A stretch of 64,000 nucleotides of DNA, taken from NCBI GenBank assembly GCA_944472155.2, contig OX235279.1, positions 58,253,564-58,317,563 on the forward strand, in the 5' to 3' direction. How positions within the stretch are numbered: position 1 is the first letter of the stretch; each line of letters opens with the position of its first letter. The notes beneath the pieces are model-generated. The model searched no databases, was not told the DNA's origin, and saw only the letters and a program-made list of their open reading frames with translations. Below are positions 38,601 through 46,205 of the stretch, one piece after another. Both the position numbers and the translations under genes were made by a program. This DNA comes from Trichobilharzia szidati. Its lineage: Eukaryota; Platyhelminthes; Trematoda; Strigeidida; Schistosomatidae.

Positions 38601-41600
38601 AAAGTTCCCAATTCTGATATATGTGCTGACAGTATCGGTTTTAATCCTAAGCGAGCTAATTGTAGGCAGCTGGTGGATGTTGTGATCAACAATACCCAAG
38701 GGGAAAGATGTCTAACTAGGACAACTTTAGACAATTATGGTGGCAATCTTCAGTTACCTGGAGTCGAATCTAATTTATTAGAGCATTGTCTGAACAAATC
38801 GGGTAGACAGTCCAAGGTTATTCAGACTACAGTTCGGCGTAGAAAGAGGACCGTAAAAGAAATGAATACGTCTGAAGTAAATAAATGCAGACTTAATCAT
38901 CGTGGTTCTTGTACGACAGCATGTATTTATATGTCATCTGAACAAATGGCTGGTCAAATCAACTATGGTGCCAATATTTATCCACCAGCATATCTACCTT
39001 TAAGCTTCAATCAGACATTACCAAGAAGCAGCGAGTCATTTTGTCGAAATCCTTACTTATGTTGGCCAACAAACAATACCACAACAGCGATGTCAACAAA
39101 TCTCGGCCTAAACAAGTTAGATAATTCAGACCAGTTTCCTCAGTACGACTCAAGTAAAATGGATTTATTTATGACTGATTCACAGCATTCAAATCAGGAC
39201 ATACGTGAATTGGGTATACAAGATCATTATCCCAATAGAAACTATCCAACAGCATATGATGCATATTCCGCAGCAGTCGCTGCAGCTGCTGTGGTCGCAG
39301 CAGCTACCGGCAGTTGTAATTCAAAACAGCAGAGCCAAAACCATCCCAGTCTGCCATTTCATCAACAATATCAGTCACAGAACTCGTTGAACAACCAAAC
39401 GAAACAATATAAGCGACATTGTTTAAGTTCATCGCATTTCTTGACAAATGATAGTGAATCGGAAGGACAACATTTTCAACAGACATTAAACGATGCAAAC
39501 CTGTTTGATTTACAAAAGGGACAACAATCTCAGGCTGAATATAATTCACCGTTACGTAATGAGCACACGGTTATTTCTTCAAGTCTACAATCCACATTTA
39601 ACAGTTGTGCGGATTATATTTTATCGAATAATTACTTTTCACAAGAACAACAAATCAATAACCAGATTGTAGGAAGAGGCAGCACGGAGTCTAGTGATAT
39701 GTATATAAAAGAGTTTCTGAAACCTGGTCTTTCAAACATAGTTCAAAATATCCACCATTCTCAGATGAATATAAAAGATGTTAAAAGTGATATTAACAGT
39801 GTAAATAACCATAATAACGTTAATATTTTAGGTCAATCACTTACAAACTATACATCTATGAATCCAAATAATCTATTTGCAGAAGACTTTCGAAGTGAAT
39901 CAACGGATGAGCAAAAGGATTCTTCCTCTAACATGTATTTACACCGGAATATAGAACAGAGAATTATTTACGCTAATACAGTTATAGACAAAGAATCATC
40001 TTCAGCCTACTCTTCATATTCGTCTCCACCTAATCTAACAAGTCCTCACAACAATGAAGTGAATCTCGAAACAGACTCTTCATCTAATCAAAAACCTCCA
40101 CTGCAGATGCAGACTCCCAAAATCATGGGAATGAACAGTCAGTTTGACGACCCATCTAACAACCGACTTATTTCGTCAGAATGCCATCCATTTTATGAAT
40201 CTGCCCGTTCTAGTAACTGGATCCCGAACACTACACATACTAGTTATAAGCCAACAGAAGACTTTATTTCTGATGATCAAATGACAGAGATAGATTGTGG
40301 GCAATATCAAAAGAATCTTGCAGTTACATCCCTTTCATTGTCTATGGATTCATCAAACTCTAGTAGATCTCCTACTCCACGTGATTCCTGTATAAATCAA
40401 GATGAAAAATTAATCAGGACAGGAACAGAACAGGGAATATTATATTATCACAGCAGCACTCGACATGGGTCCTGGTCCTGCAGACAGCAGTCAAGTGAAA
40501 ATACGAAGTTTAAAGTCGCGGCATATCCTGTAACTGACTTTGGCGACCACAAACAAAATTCATTAAACTCAAGTCTAATGGGAAGCGACTGTTCTGAGTA
40601 TGACTCCACCTCACTGTGGAATGAACACCCGTAAGTTATTTGCAAATATTTTGTATGATTTGCATAAGTATATTGATCAAATTGAACCACTTCCTAAATT
40701 ATCTCTTCAGTAATATAGATACATTATCATGATATACAACACATCATTATTAATCTCTTGGGTTCCTAGTGCACCATAGGGCTTCAACAGTACATCTCCA
40801 TTTCACTCTCTTTTCTGCAGTCCCGTTTAGCGGGCTCCACAACAGACTACAGGCTGTCATCTCCTCCTCACATAATCTCCCCTATGTCATCTTCGGACGC
40901 CAAACTTGTAGTTTCCCATTCACTTCCCACTCAAGGGCCCGGCTCAGGATGTCACTCAATAGTTTCCTCAATGTGTGACCAGACCATCCCCACTTTCTTC
41001 TGAATATTTGTTAGGCAATAGATTCTTGATTGGTTTTTCGGTACTAATTCTTTCTGACCATTTGATCTTCATTTTGGAGCAAAGGTAGCTGTTGATGGAA
41101 GTCTGTAGCAGGCCGTTGGAAATGCTTTTCGTGACGTGCCAAGTTTTTGGCTGACTCAGCAAAAGTGTTGAAAATCCATATTTTATATTAAAATAGTTTT
41201 TTCAGGTTCAGTCTTTTGAATTTTAATATTACTACCAGTAACCATAGTATGCTTGTAGATTTACACACATACACACAGAGGAGTTCTGTTAAGTATTTTG
41301 TATGATCAGGTGTAACATTTATATATATATATATGGGCTCGTAAAAAGTAAACAGTGATGTGTTTTCCGTATTTCAAGGATTAAAGTACAATTGTGAATA
41401 TTTTGCTACAGATCATTTTGGTTAAGTTCTACGTTAGAAATTATTTCATCTGCACTCGAAGATATCAAGCAAGAGTTATTACAGACAAGATAACTCAGTG
41501 ATTCCAATTGTGCTTCTATAAAATGTATTTATCGTTTCTAGACTTATGTGATGAGCATTTTATTTATTCGAAATATCAAATGAGAAGTGTGTATATAATT

Positions 41601-42992
41601 ACATTTATTATTTTCGATTTCAGGTACGAAAGTTCCAAGACAACTACGATTCCTGTACCTGTAGTTTGTACTGATCCACTGGACAGTTTCTCGAACGAAT
41701 CTTCACAAACAGTAAGTTGCATTATATTGATCACACAAATTTTTCTAATGGTGTGGTTAAATAATGCAAAGCCTTCTCCAGTTCCAATTTACATCTTCCT
41801 AAACAAACCCCAATGTCGCAGACTGACATTTACTTTACTGGAATGTCAATTAATAGTTCATTCTAATAATAATTCTCTAACCAGTGTCAGTTCATGGCGA
41901 ATCCCGTAACCTACCACATCCCTGTAAACCAACACCTGAGTATCAATCTGAAGCTGACTACCGACTAGCCCTATTCAGGTAGGTAGTTACTTGGGTTCTA
42001 GTGGAAATTCGTGACTAGTGAGGTACAGCGGTTCGGGTGTGAGGACAAATACTTGCCGATGACATTGCCTAGTGGTCACGCCATATCATGAATTGGCAGA
42101 AGCTGGAATTAGGGGGTCACTGGATCCGGTCACAGTGGCTTAATCGTCTATGAGCTTGCCTTGTAACCGGAAGATCCTAGGTTTGAGCCCCAGTGAGTAT
42201 GTACTGTGAAGAGTCCCAAACCAGGAAGAAACAGCTGTCCAGTACTCCCAGGTTTTCTGGTAGTTCTCTAACTGACGTCAGTTCATGATGACATCCTGAA
42301 ACCAATCAAATACCTGCTAACCAACACTTGAATAATTCATTCTAATCTCACAGTAAATGCTATTACCGAATAAATTATTAGCATAAATGTTGGATACCGA
42401 ATCATTGCATGGGATTAGTATTCGTCCACATTACCGAAATGCTCATTGGTACCGTGCCACATGTTTTCAGCCTACTGAAGTCACTAATTTGACTTATTTT
42501 TCAATCATTTATGTACTCTAAAGCTCAGATTACAGTAGTTTTCCATAGATATAGAAAATCAAACAAAAAACAAAAGCTTACGTTTTTTAAGTGTATAAAT
42601 TTCATAGAAAAAATTGTATGACATGTGGGTGAGTTAAAGTGCTTTTCAGTGTTTTTCTCATGTTTAATTCTCAATTTGTTTTGAATATTCTCAGTAATTG
42701 AAAGTTTAAACATTTCGCTTTAAACAGAATTTATACCTTAAAAGGTAAAATAACTTCTCCTCTTAATAATTGTAACAACTAGTTTACCCCCTCATCACTT
42801 TCTCACTAGGCGTTTTCTTTTCTCTTAAAACAAACTTAGCGTAAACAAGCATGTGAAGATGAACATGATATTGATGATGATTTCACTAGAATGTTCCCTC
42901 TGTGGCATAACAAATTAAAGGCACCGCACATGGCTTGTTTGTTGTTTTTTATTCCGGTAATTGACAAGAGTTATTTTTCCGTCATAGTCTAA
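11589..42992 (+). CDS. AHR: Aryl hydrocarbon receptor (AHR/Spineless-type bHLH-PAS factor), whole gene span
   Basis: This is a ligand- or partner-regulated nuclear transcription factor. In other animals AHR dimerises with ARNT/Tango and binds xenobiotic-response elements. Invertebrate members act mainly in neuronal and sensory development and generally do not bind dioxin. Twelve exons joined by GT..AG introns keep one frame and give about 1249 residues. Seen in the translation: basic KRRRKN at 14-19, bHLH at about 38-90 ([11 protein letters not shown], then [16 protein letters not shown]), PAS-A from about 122 to 245 ([37 protein letters not shown]), PAS-B from about 280 to 415 ([40 protein letters not shown]), then about 830 residues of Asn/Ser/Gln-rich sequence. 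A basic cluster RRRKR sits near 574 and an Ala-rich run near 710-730. The long tail exceeds the usual AHR transactivation region. Family assignment is secure; the 3' end is less so. Confidence 0.95.
11956..12294. repeat. Foldback (inverted-repeat) element with PLE/hammerhead-like arms
   Basis: Arms 11956-12110 and 12142-12294 are imperfect reverse complements around a 31-base centre. Each arm includes attcccctttaygaat, agcaaagcaaaa, ggccgtca, ttacaac and ttgactgtgtaaatg or the complement. The right arm contains gcagttgaagaggatcc then gacgaaataagtgacgg, which resembles the core layout of a hammerhead ribozyme (CUGANGA..GAAA), but with a C-to-T change in the core and no good stem II. A single-arm relative lies at 29709-29862. 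No TSD or protein is visible. It is either a foldback MITE or a head-to-head pair of PLE terminal repeats. Confidence 0.8.
12376..12450 (+). repeat. tRNA-like fragment (degenerate)
   Basis: The segment has an A-box-like tagtttaatgg at about 12386 and a poor B-box-like aggttcggctgactc. A stem tgctt/aagcg encloses a 7-base loop, but the base before the would-be anticodon is C, not the required T, and the T arm does not fold. This looks like a decayed SINE head rather than a working tRNA. Confidence 0.4.
13665..13893 (+). mobile_element. tRNA-derived SINE, RTE-tailed family
   Basis: Head gtcggtagcgcagaggtaga gives an A box (tagcgcagagg), and the B box is gggtttcaatcc. The body contains gaaggttgggcatgagacta and ccactgctaccgaaacttca. 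The tail is gaagccctatgttccgctgg, then ctcaaaggaataaaaaaag. It lies in AHR intron 1 in the sense direction. Same family as 34399-34633 but more diverged. Confidence 0.85.
15205..15410 (+). CDS. AHR: AHR exon 2 (bHLH domain)
   Basis: The acceptor is attctag and the donor catg|gtaagaa. It encodes residues 22-90, entered in phase 2 and left in phase 1. It holds the whole bHLH. The basic region is [17 protein letters not shown] at 38-54, with the NPSKRHR signature that distinguishes AHR from other bHLH-PAS proteins. Helix 2 is [16 protein letters not shown] at 69-84. The loop has [12 protein letters not shown]. All basic-region residues expected for AHR are present, so DNA binding to an XRE half-site is likely conserved. 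Confidence 0.97.
15957..16200 (+). mobile_element. tRNA-derived SINE, RTE-tailed family
   Basis: The head gtgcgtcggtgattccatgg has an intact B box, ggggttcgatcccc, at about 16010. The body includes ggggaggttgagcgtaaggc and cccactgctactgaaacttc. The tail is gaagccctttattccactga, then an AAATAATAAATAAAATAA end. It is a decayed copy in intron 2 of AHR, sense strand. Confidence 0.85.
21885..22112 (-). mobile_element. tRNA-derived SINE, RTE-tailed family
   Basis: On the minus strand the head reads gcgtcggtggcatagcggtt with B box ggggttcgatccccg. The tail is gaagctctatgttccacttg at 21901-21921, followed by gggaacgtgaagc. The body (tttgggcatgaagctagcaa, aaacttcaagcctgtagctt) matches the + strand copy at 34399-34633 almost base for base. 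Both are young relative to the other copies. It lies antisense within AHR intron 2. Confidence 0.9.
22322..22797 (-). mobile_element. Penelope-like element fragment (GIY-YIG endonuclease region)
   Basis: The minus-strand frame reads [45 protein letters not shown]. The paired cysteines (CMC) before HTYIGR match the Cys-rich linker and the YIG half of a PLE GIY-YIG nuclease. One frameshift after TYIGR moves the continuation to the overlapping frame ([18 protein letters not shown], then [11 protein letters not shown], a KH..TGHKI-like motif). It is a C-terminal fragment only; no RT is visible. Bases 22466-22797 are repeated in inverse orientation at 23501-23833. Inactive. Confidence 0.75.
22798..23500. 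other. Spacer between inverted PLE fragments
   Basis: Seven hundred bases of AT-rich sequence separate the two arms. I find no coding region, tRNA-like head or poly-A. It could be original host DNA or an unrecognised PLE terminal segment. Confidence 0.4.
23501..23940 (+). mobile_element. Penelope-like element fragment, inverted partner
   Basis: It is nearly identical to the reverse complement of 22466-22797 (only one residue, N/S, differs in the first 95 or so of the frame). It has the same frameshift after the TYIGR motif, showing that one copy derives from the other after the shift arose. Past 23833 the two diverge: this copy lacks about 25 bases in the segment that encodes [10 protein letters not shown] in its partner. 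It continues to about 23940 as [15 protein letters not shown]. Confidence 0.75.
25749..25970 (-). mobile_element. tRNA-derived SINE, RTE-tailed family (shortened tail)
   Basis: On the minus strand the head includes gcgctagcggttcgtcagta and a B-box-like cgggttcgatccccgg at 25905-25920. The tail, complement of gcgttccaagttgaacatag at 25760, is shortened: the gaaacttcaagcc..ttgaagccc hairpin seen in other copies is collapsed to one arm. It lies antisense within AHR intron 2. Confidence 0.85.
27410..27570 (+). repeat. SINE-like unit with tRNA-like promoter boxes (second family)
   Basis: An A-box-like agtggttgaatggacaacg near 27438 and a B-box-like taggtctgatccac near 27480 have the spacing of a tRNA-derived SINE head. 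The head resembles that at 42129-42190 (gtggcttaatcg..cctaggtttgagccc). No hammerhead core is recognisable after it. The short frame running through it is not a gene. Confidence 0.5.
29709..29862 (+). repeat. Single arm of the 12-kb foldback family; hammerhead-like core
   Basis: It matches one arm of 11956-12294 (caactttttagttgtaagca, then aaaggagaataaatgtatga). It contains gcag + ctgaaga + ggatccgacgac + gaaa at 29755-29781, so CUGANGA and GAAA are both intact. A stem III can be drawn from atag-atga with tcat-attat (one bulge), and a 4-bp stem I from gcag with ttgc. Stem II is poor beyond its closing G-C pair. Lies in intron 2 of AHR. Confidence 0.65.
30044..30144 (+). CDS. AHR: AHR exon 3 (linker to PAS-A)
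   Basis: The acceptor is acttttcag and the donor cag|gtaagta. It encodes residues 91-124, entered in phase 1 and left in phase 0, reading [19 protein letters not shown] and ending EGEACLQ. The final LQ joins ALNGF of exon 4 to give the invariant LQALNGF start of AHR PAS-A. The middle is poorly conserved, as in other AHRs. Confidence 0.9.
30700..30789 (+). CDS. AHR: AHR exon 4 (PAS-A)
   Basis: The acceptor is attcacag and the donor cag|gtgagtt. It encodes residues 125-154 in phase 0: [20 protein letters not shown] then [16 protein letters not shown] and YLGFHQ match the arthropod Spineless version of PAS-A more closely than the vertebrate one. Only 90 bases long. Confidence 0.95.
32734..32780 (-). 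ncRNA. Decayed inverted copy of the SINE hammerhead
   Basis: On the minus strand this reads gtgccaacaaggacgaaacc then taggtccaaggc. GGAC-GAAA and the perfect palindromic stem III acctaggt with GTC are intact. The CUGANGA box has decayed to cagtcaa, so it should not cleave. It preserves stem II and stem III features lost from the right-hand copy, and so supports the motif identification. Confidence 0.6.
32971..33015 (+). ncRNA. Hammerhead ribozyme-like motif (SINE-embedded)
   Basis: Core CTGAAGA is at 32977-32983 and GAAA at 32998-33001. Stem I pairs gcctcg (32971-32976) with ctaggc (33010-33015), with one C-T mismatch. Stem II is gtgcc..agaac, closed by G-C and T-A but with changes further in. 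Stem III is the very short actaaggt, and the cleavage triplet is GTC at 33007-33009. A 14-base stem II segment with a tiny stem III is the Sm-alpha layout. Stem II damage may reduce or abolish activity. Confidence 0.65.
33147..33282 (+). CDS. AHR: AHR exon 5 (PAS-A)
   Basis: The acceptor is actttcag and the donor ccag|gtgagtg. It encodes residues 155-199 (phase 0 in, phase 1 out): [20 protein letters not shown] then [10 protein letters not shown]. This is the highly conserved [20 protein letters not shown] block of AHR. After it, [15 protein letters not shown] is a variable PAS-A loop. Confidence 0.97.
34162..34235 (+). CDS. AHR: AHR exon 6 (PAS-A end)
   Basis: The acceptor is atttctag and the donor att|gtaagtc. 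It encodes residues 200-224 (phase 1 in, phase 0 out): [20 protein letters not shown] then TSGFI. This matches the F.CR.RCLLDNSSGF strand pair of AHR PAS-A. Too short to be found by ORF length. Confidence 0.95.
34399..34633 (+). mobile_element. tRNA-derived SINE, RTE-tailed family
   Basis: The head is gtgcgtcggtggcatagcgg. The B-box-like segment, ggagtttgatccccgg, is slightly changed. The body has gaaaggttgggcatgaggat and accactgctacaggaacttc. The tail is gaagccctatgttccactgg, then gaacgtgaaggaaaaaaat. It is almost the same sequence as the minus-strand copy at 21885-22112. It sits in the AHR intron between exons 6 and 7, sense strand. Confidence 0.9.
35099..35394 (+). CDS. AHR: AHR exon 7 (PAS-A/PAS-B linker and PAS-B start)
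   Basis: The acceptor is ttgttttag and the donor gcg|gtaagtg. It encodes residues 225-322 (phase 0 in, phase 2 out). It opens [14 protein letters not shown], the last strand of PAS-A. A 40-residue Asn/Ser-rich linker follows, then [18 protein letters not shown] and [17 protein letters not shown], the start of PAS-B (compare L.LFAIATPLQPP and F.TKH.LDF in vertebrates). Confidence 0.97.
35963..36069 (+). CDS. AHR: AHR exon 8 (PAS-B)
   Basis: The acceptor is taatacag and the donor gaac|gtaagtt. It encodes residues 323-358 (phase 2 in, phase 1 out): [20 protein letters not shown] then [25 protein letters not shown] is the PAS-B helix equivalent of Y.FIHAADML in vertebrate AHR. Not long enough to stand out as an ORF. 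Confidence 0.95.
36255..36840 (-). mobile_element. RTE-clade retrotransposon, decayed 3' end
   Basis: It begins with the complement of the RTE tail (tgcgttccaagtggaacata at about 36265). It continues through degraded post-RT sequence such as ctctggaattctagttcg and tttatcaacagatgcc-type segments shared with the 40.8-kb copy. There are no open frames. It lies antisense in the intron between AHR exons 8 and 9. Confidence 0.65.
36985..37126 (+). CDS. AHR: AHR exon 9 (PAS-B end)
   Basis: The acceptor is atttgcag and the donor atc|gtaagtt. It encodes residues 359-405 (phase 1 in, phase 2 out): [20 protein letters not shown] then [20 protein letters not shown] and IVIHRQL. WVWLQSR is the diagnostic PAS-B/PAC motif. 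The last residues continue into SNEEG of exon 10, matching the PLTDEEG ending in vertebrate AHR. Confidence 0.97.
38339..40630 (+). CDS. AHR: AHR exon 10 (large C-terminal regulatory exon)
   Basis: The acceptor is ttcaactag and the donor accc|gtaagtt, phase 2 both sides. It encodes residues 406-1169. After [12 protein letters not shown] it leaves the PAS domain. The remainder is low-complexity, rich in Asn, Ser and Gln. It has a basic patch [10 protein letters not shown] near 573-582 (possible nuclear-localisation signal), an Ala run [13 protein letters not shown] near 710-722, and acidic stretches such as [13 protein letters not shown] tails hold transactivation regions that diverge quickly, so no motif-level match is expected. 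The 764-residue open frame in AT-rich DNA is itself strong coding evidence. Confidence 0.97.
40750..41170 (-). mobile_element. RTE-clade retrotransposon, 3' end fragment
   Basis: The minus strand reads towards the family tail (complement of gggttcctagtgcaccatag at 40761). Upstream it carries post-RT text such as the complement of tctgaccatttgatcttcat, shared with the tails near 9400 and 36580. All frames are broken. It is antisense in the intron between AHR exons 10 and 11. Confidence 0.8.
41624..41711 (+). CDS. AHR: AHR exon 11
   Basis: The acceptor is gatttcag and the donor aca|gtaagtt, both strong. It encodes residues 1170-1199 (phase 2 in, phase 0 out), [18 protein letters not shown] then [12 protein letters not shown]. 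Sequence character (Ser/Thr-rich, no stops) and phase agree with exon 10. If the intron is retained, the frame runs on to a stop at about 41907, which would be an alternative C-terminus. Confidence 0.85.
41870..41940 (+). repeat. Extra copy of the hammerhead-SINE 3' tail
   Basis: The segment ctctaaccagtgtcagttca..accaacacctgagtatc repeats, at lower identity, the tail at 42254-42334 (ctctaactgacgtcagttca..accaacacttgaat). The head and hammerhead of this copy are missing or decayed. A similar tail remnant may lie at 53985-54040. Confidence 0.5.
42129..42334 (+). mobile_element. tRNA-derived SINE with hammerhead motif (second family)
   Basis: The A box tggcttaatcg lies at about 42136 and the B box ggtttgagccc at about 42180, followed after some 10 bases by a hammerhead-like segment (42201-42245). 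The tail is ctctaactgacgtcagttca to ctgctaaccaacacttgaat. Order and size agree with Sm-alpha-type SINEs of schistosomes. It lies in the last AHR intron, sense strand. Confidence 0.75.
42201..42245 (+). ncRNA. Hammerhead ribozyme-like motif (SINE-embedded)
   Basis: Stem I gtactg (42201-42206) pairs perfectly with cagtac (42240-42245). The core reads tgaagag, so C3 of CUGANGA appears lost or shifted by a base. Stem II is gtcccaaaccaggaa (TCC/GGA pair; closing pair mismatched), then gaaa. Stem III is the palindrome acagctgt, and the cleavage triplet is GTC just before stem I's 3' strand. The gtcccaaa..agga..gaaac string matches the Sm-alpha hammerhead layout. The core and stem II changes make activity doubtful. 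Confidence 0.65.
42840..42992 (+). CDS. AHR: AHR exon 12, putative terminal exon
   Basis: The acceptor aaacttag opens phase 0, matching exon 11. Fifty codons without a stop follow: [20 protein letters not shown], then [14 protein letters not shown] is at 42990-42992. The acidic first half fits a transactivation tail. The second half ([19 protein letters not shown]) is hydrophobic and may be intron: a GTAATT at 42957 could be a weak donor leading to a further exon. Other acceptors nearby (tctcactag at 42810) would change the frame. Confidence 0.55.
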   Translation, partial: RKQACEDEHDIDDDFTRMFPLWHNKLKAPHMACLLFFIPVIDKSYFSVIV

Positions 42993-45865
42993 TTGAAATC
43001 AGGCTTTTGTTCTTGTTATTCAGCTATCAAAGACATTATCAAAATCATAAACATTTTTTGTTGAGTAGCTTTTTTATAAAAAAATTAAATTTAACCTTGA
43101 ATTTTATAATTTTGAAACAACAAAAAATTAAGCGAAATCAAACCAGGAAATTCAAGCCACCTGCCTATGTATAGATGAGTGAAAGTGAGAATAATCACCC
43201 ATCAATGAAACGAAGAAAGTGATTTCAAGTATTTAGGATGATTGACTAGAAAGGAAAAATAGGTGAAGTCACACAAAGTGAAGTTTGTTTCCGCTTCATG
43301 CTCATCAGTATTATCACATCTTTGTTGAGCAGTTAAAATTACTTCATAAAAGCTGTACTCATTACTCATTTTGTGTTGGTAAATCCTCACATGCATTTGA
43401 TGAATTTCAACAGAGTATAAAAATATATACAAGCACACAAGTTAAGAAAAGTTCTTCTTTGTCCAATAAAAAGAATGCTGTGATGGATAAAATTCATGGC
43501 GTTTATATCCAGCGGCCTGCTTAAATCACTGGGCTACCAGAATTTCCATCCATCAAAATGCTTAAACTCTTCTGCACTTCTTATTGTTTCAATCGTGCAA
43601 TTGTATCAAATTACCATTATATGAACTGACGCGCATATTTAATTAGTTTCTCAATAAATGCTATGCAATTATTGAAGGAACTGAAGAAAAAATGTACAGA
43701 ACAGGTTTTCTCTTCATATGCAACAACACTACGACAAATGATGTACTTCAGATTATTGCTTAACATGTGGATTCCATAAGAAGAAAAAAATTATTTTAGA
43801 ACTAAATACACTGGAAATTTCTGTAATATACGTTAACATATTGTCTAAAATATAGCTTTGCTATTACTTAAAAAAAATACCATTATTAAATTTCTTTGGA
43901 TTTTTAAAACAATTATGAGATAAAGTTACAATAAAGATTAACTAAAATTGATAGAACAGAATAATGCTCTCTGGGAGACGCAGTTAGCAAGAACGAATTC
44001 AAGGAATAAGGTTAAATTTATGATGCTACACTCTGTTGAATATTATTCATCTCCATGAAATTCTAAGTTCTTATAGGTAGCTTAAATGAAGCCTATGAGA
44101 TATTAGTGTCTTAGATGTGAATGAATTCATTTAAATGAAGGTGTTTTATTCACTTTCACTGAAAGTGACTTCAACGAAAGGAAACTGTAGAGGTATTCTT
44201 CATCTTTTAAAACAATTAATTATTCAGTGTTATTGTGAATGTTTGAAGTCGTGGTCATAGGGACACTACTTTTCTAAATGTTACCGTCAATAGATAATGG
44301 TGCCATTTCTGCAGTATAAATTTTATGTTCTTAATTAATAATTGCTAAATAACACCCATGGATCAACAAGGCCTCTTTTTCTAAGTCTTTAAATGACTAG
44401 AATTAGTAACTGTTGTTGCATTAATCCTCCTCAACAGTATTTAAATTGAGAATTCAATTAATTAATTGATTTTATGTGTGATTCTTTCACTTTCCTTTGT
44501 AACTAATAGCATTTGATTAGTGAGACAAGAGCAAAAACGAATCTACCAGACTACAGGGAGGGACTTCTAAATACAATCTGATTCATTTTTTGGGTAAAGA
44601 AGTACGATAAGAATATTTAAATAATACCATCGTTCGTCTACAAATTGCAATTCAGGACAACTCGTGAACTATAAATGTGTAGAGCAGAATGCCATTTTAC
44701 ATTTATGAGAACTGCATTCATGACTTTCCCTTGATTTTGATAGATATAAAATATGACTTCTTTTTTTCATTATTCATTTCACTTGTTATGCCTCTTGTCT
44801 ATTTACTCATTTACACATCCGTATGCTTATCACTCAGTTCACGGATTATACTTATGTTTTTGTTATCCCAACTACGATGAATGGTTTAGGAATTACATTT
44901 TTAAAAATAATAAAATTCAACCCCATATTGATTTGTAAATAAACATTGAAAAGATACTTTGTACAAATGCTTATATAGTCGTAATAACTACAATAATGAT
45001 GATGGTGATAATGGTAATTAAAACATGTAACTGACTTGATGAATAAATAAATCCTTGTTACAAAATGTTCAAAATTATTTGTTGCTTAGTATGCGAATGT
45101 TGAAATTGGCAGAGTTCTTCGGACTAGCATTATTAGGTTTGAAGTGTTTTTTATATAATATTCTGGTTATCGGTGTATGATTTAAGACTAAGTCCTTTGT
45201 GTGGACAAAACGATTAAAACTTTTCTCTTTTGGATTAAACAGAAAGTATATCTCAAGAAAGAAACCTACCTTAAATTAGTTATAGCTGAATCCTGTTCAA
45301 ACCCTTCCATTAAATTTCATCAGATAACTTAGTTTAAATAAATTTAAATTATTTGCTCTTGTATTCTTCATCGTAATTCAAAATGCTCAGAAACTTCAGT
45401 AAATGGATTGACAAGGCCAAATGATGTTGAGTAGTTAAAGAATACCTAGGAGATTTCTTTATCTAGAAAAAACATAATGTGAAAACCTTAGAGCCAATGG
45501 GACACTTACAATGAAACTCTGTTGTGAGAAGCTGAGAGTTTTATCTTTTCGGAACAGCACAAATATATCGTCACAAAAATGTGTGGCTAACAGACATAGG
45601 AGATCATGTTATAGCAAGCATTTTTCATTCCTTCAGTGTTAAATAGTTTCGAACATAAACATATATATATATACATATGCAGAAAAGTCAATCATGGCTG
45701 CTACTTTACAACAGAGGAAATTATTAGTACTTTAAAGGGGAAAAACTTCAGTCTACTGGATACCTAAAACAGAATGTATTTGTAGTACTTTATGTAATTA
45801 GGAAGTTCTGGATCCGAAACATCACACTATGAATAAACAAGGCCTTCCTATAAAGAATTTAGCGT
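42993..45865. other. Downstream of AHR, no gene seen
   Basis: AT-rich sequence that may include the AHR 3' UTR at its start. AATAAA occurs at several points (for example near 43467 and 43650), but none can be singled out as the polyadenylation site. I see no other coding signal. Confidence 0.45.
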
Positions 45866-46205
45866 CGAGATAATGGTCCAGCATATTATCTGTCTTCTCA
45901 CAATCCACGGTCTGCCGCATGATCCAGTTCACCACACTCAGTACGATCATCAGTGATAGTAGGCGGCGTTGTTTTAATTCTGCCTTCATCTCAAACGCTT
46001 TCGTAAGTTCTCTGCTGTGAATCATGTATCATGTGGCATTGTTACACAACTGGTGAATAAGGTTGATAAATATTTGGGGAATTCAGTAGTGTTAAGGCAG
46101 TTTCCAAATAACTTCATTGTTGACTATTTCAAAAGCCTTTTTGAAGTCGATGAAGCTGAGGCACAGAAATGACTACCATTCTATGCTTTGTTCGATGATG
46201 ATGTG
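45866..46205 (-). mobile_element. RTE-clade retrotransposon, RT-core fragment
   Basis: On the minus strand it reads RT motifs A and B: HFIDFKKAFE near 46158, then LLSLMIVLSVVNWIMRQT near 45960-45905. It ends short of the FADD box. It lacks the family 3' tail, so it is an internal remnant rather than a simple 5'-truncated insertion. Frames are broken by stops. Confidence 0.75.

Noticed and set aside
38534..39549. Minus-strand frames of 66-81 codons opposite AHR exon 10
   Set aside because: Shadows of the well-supported 2.3-kb coding exon on the + strand.
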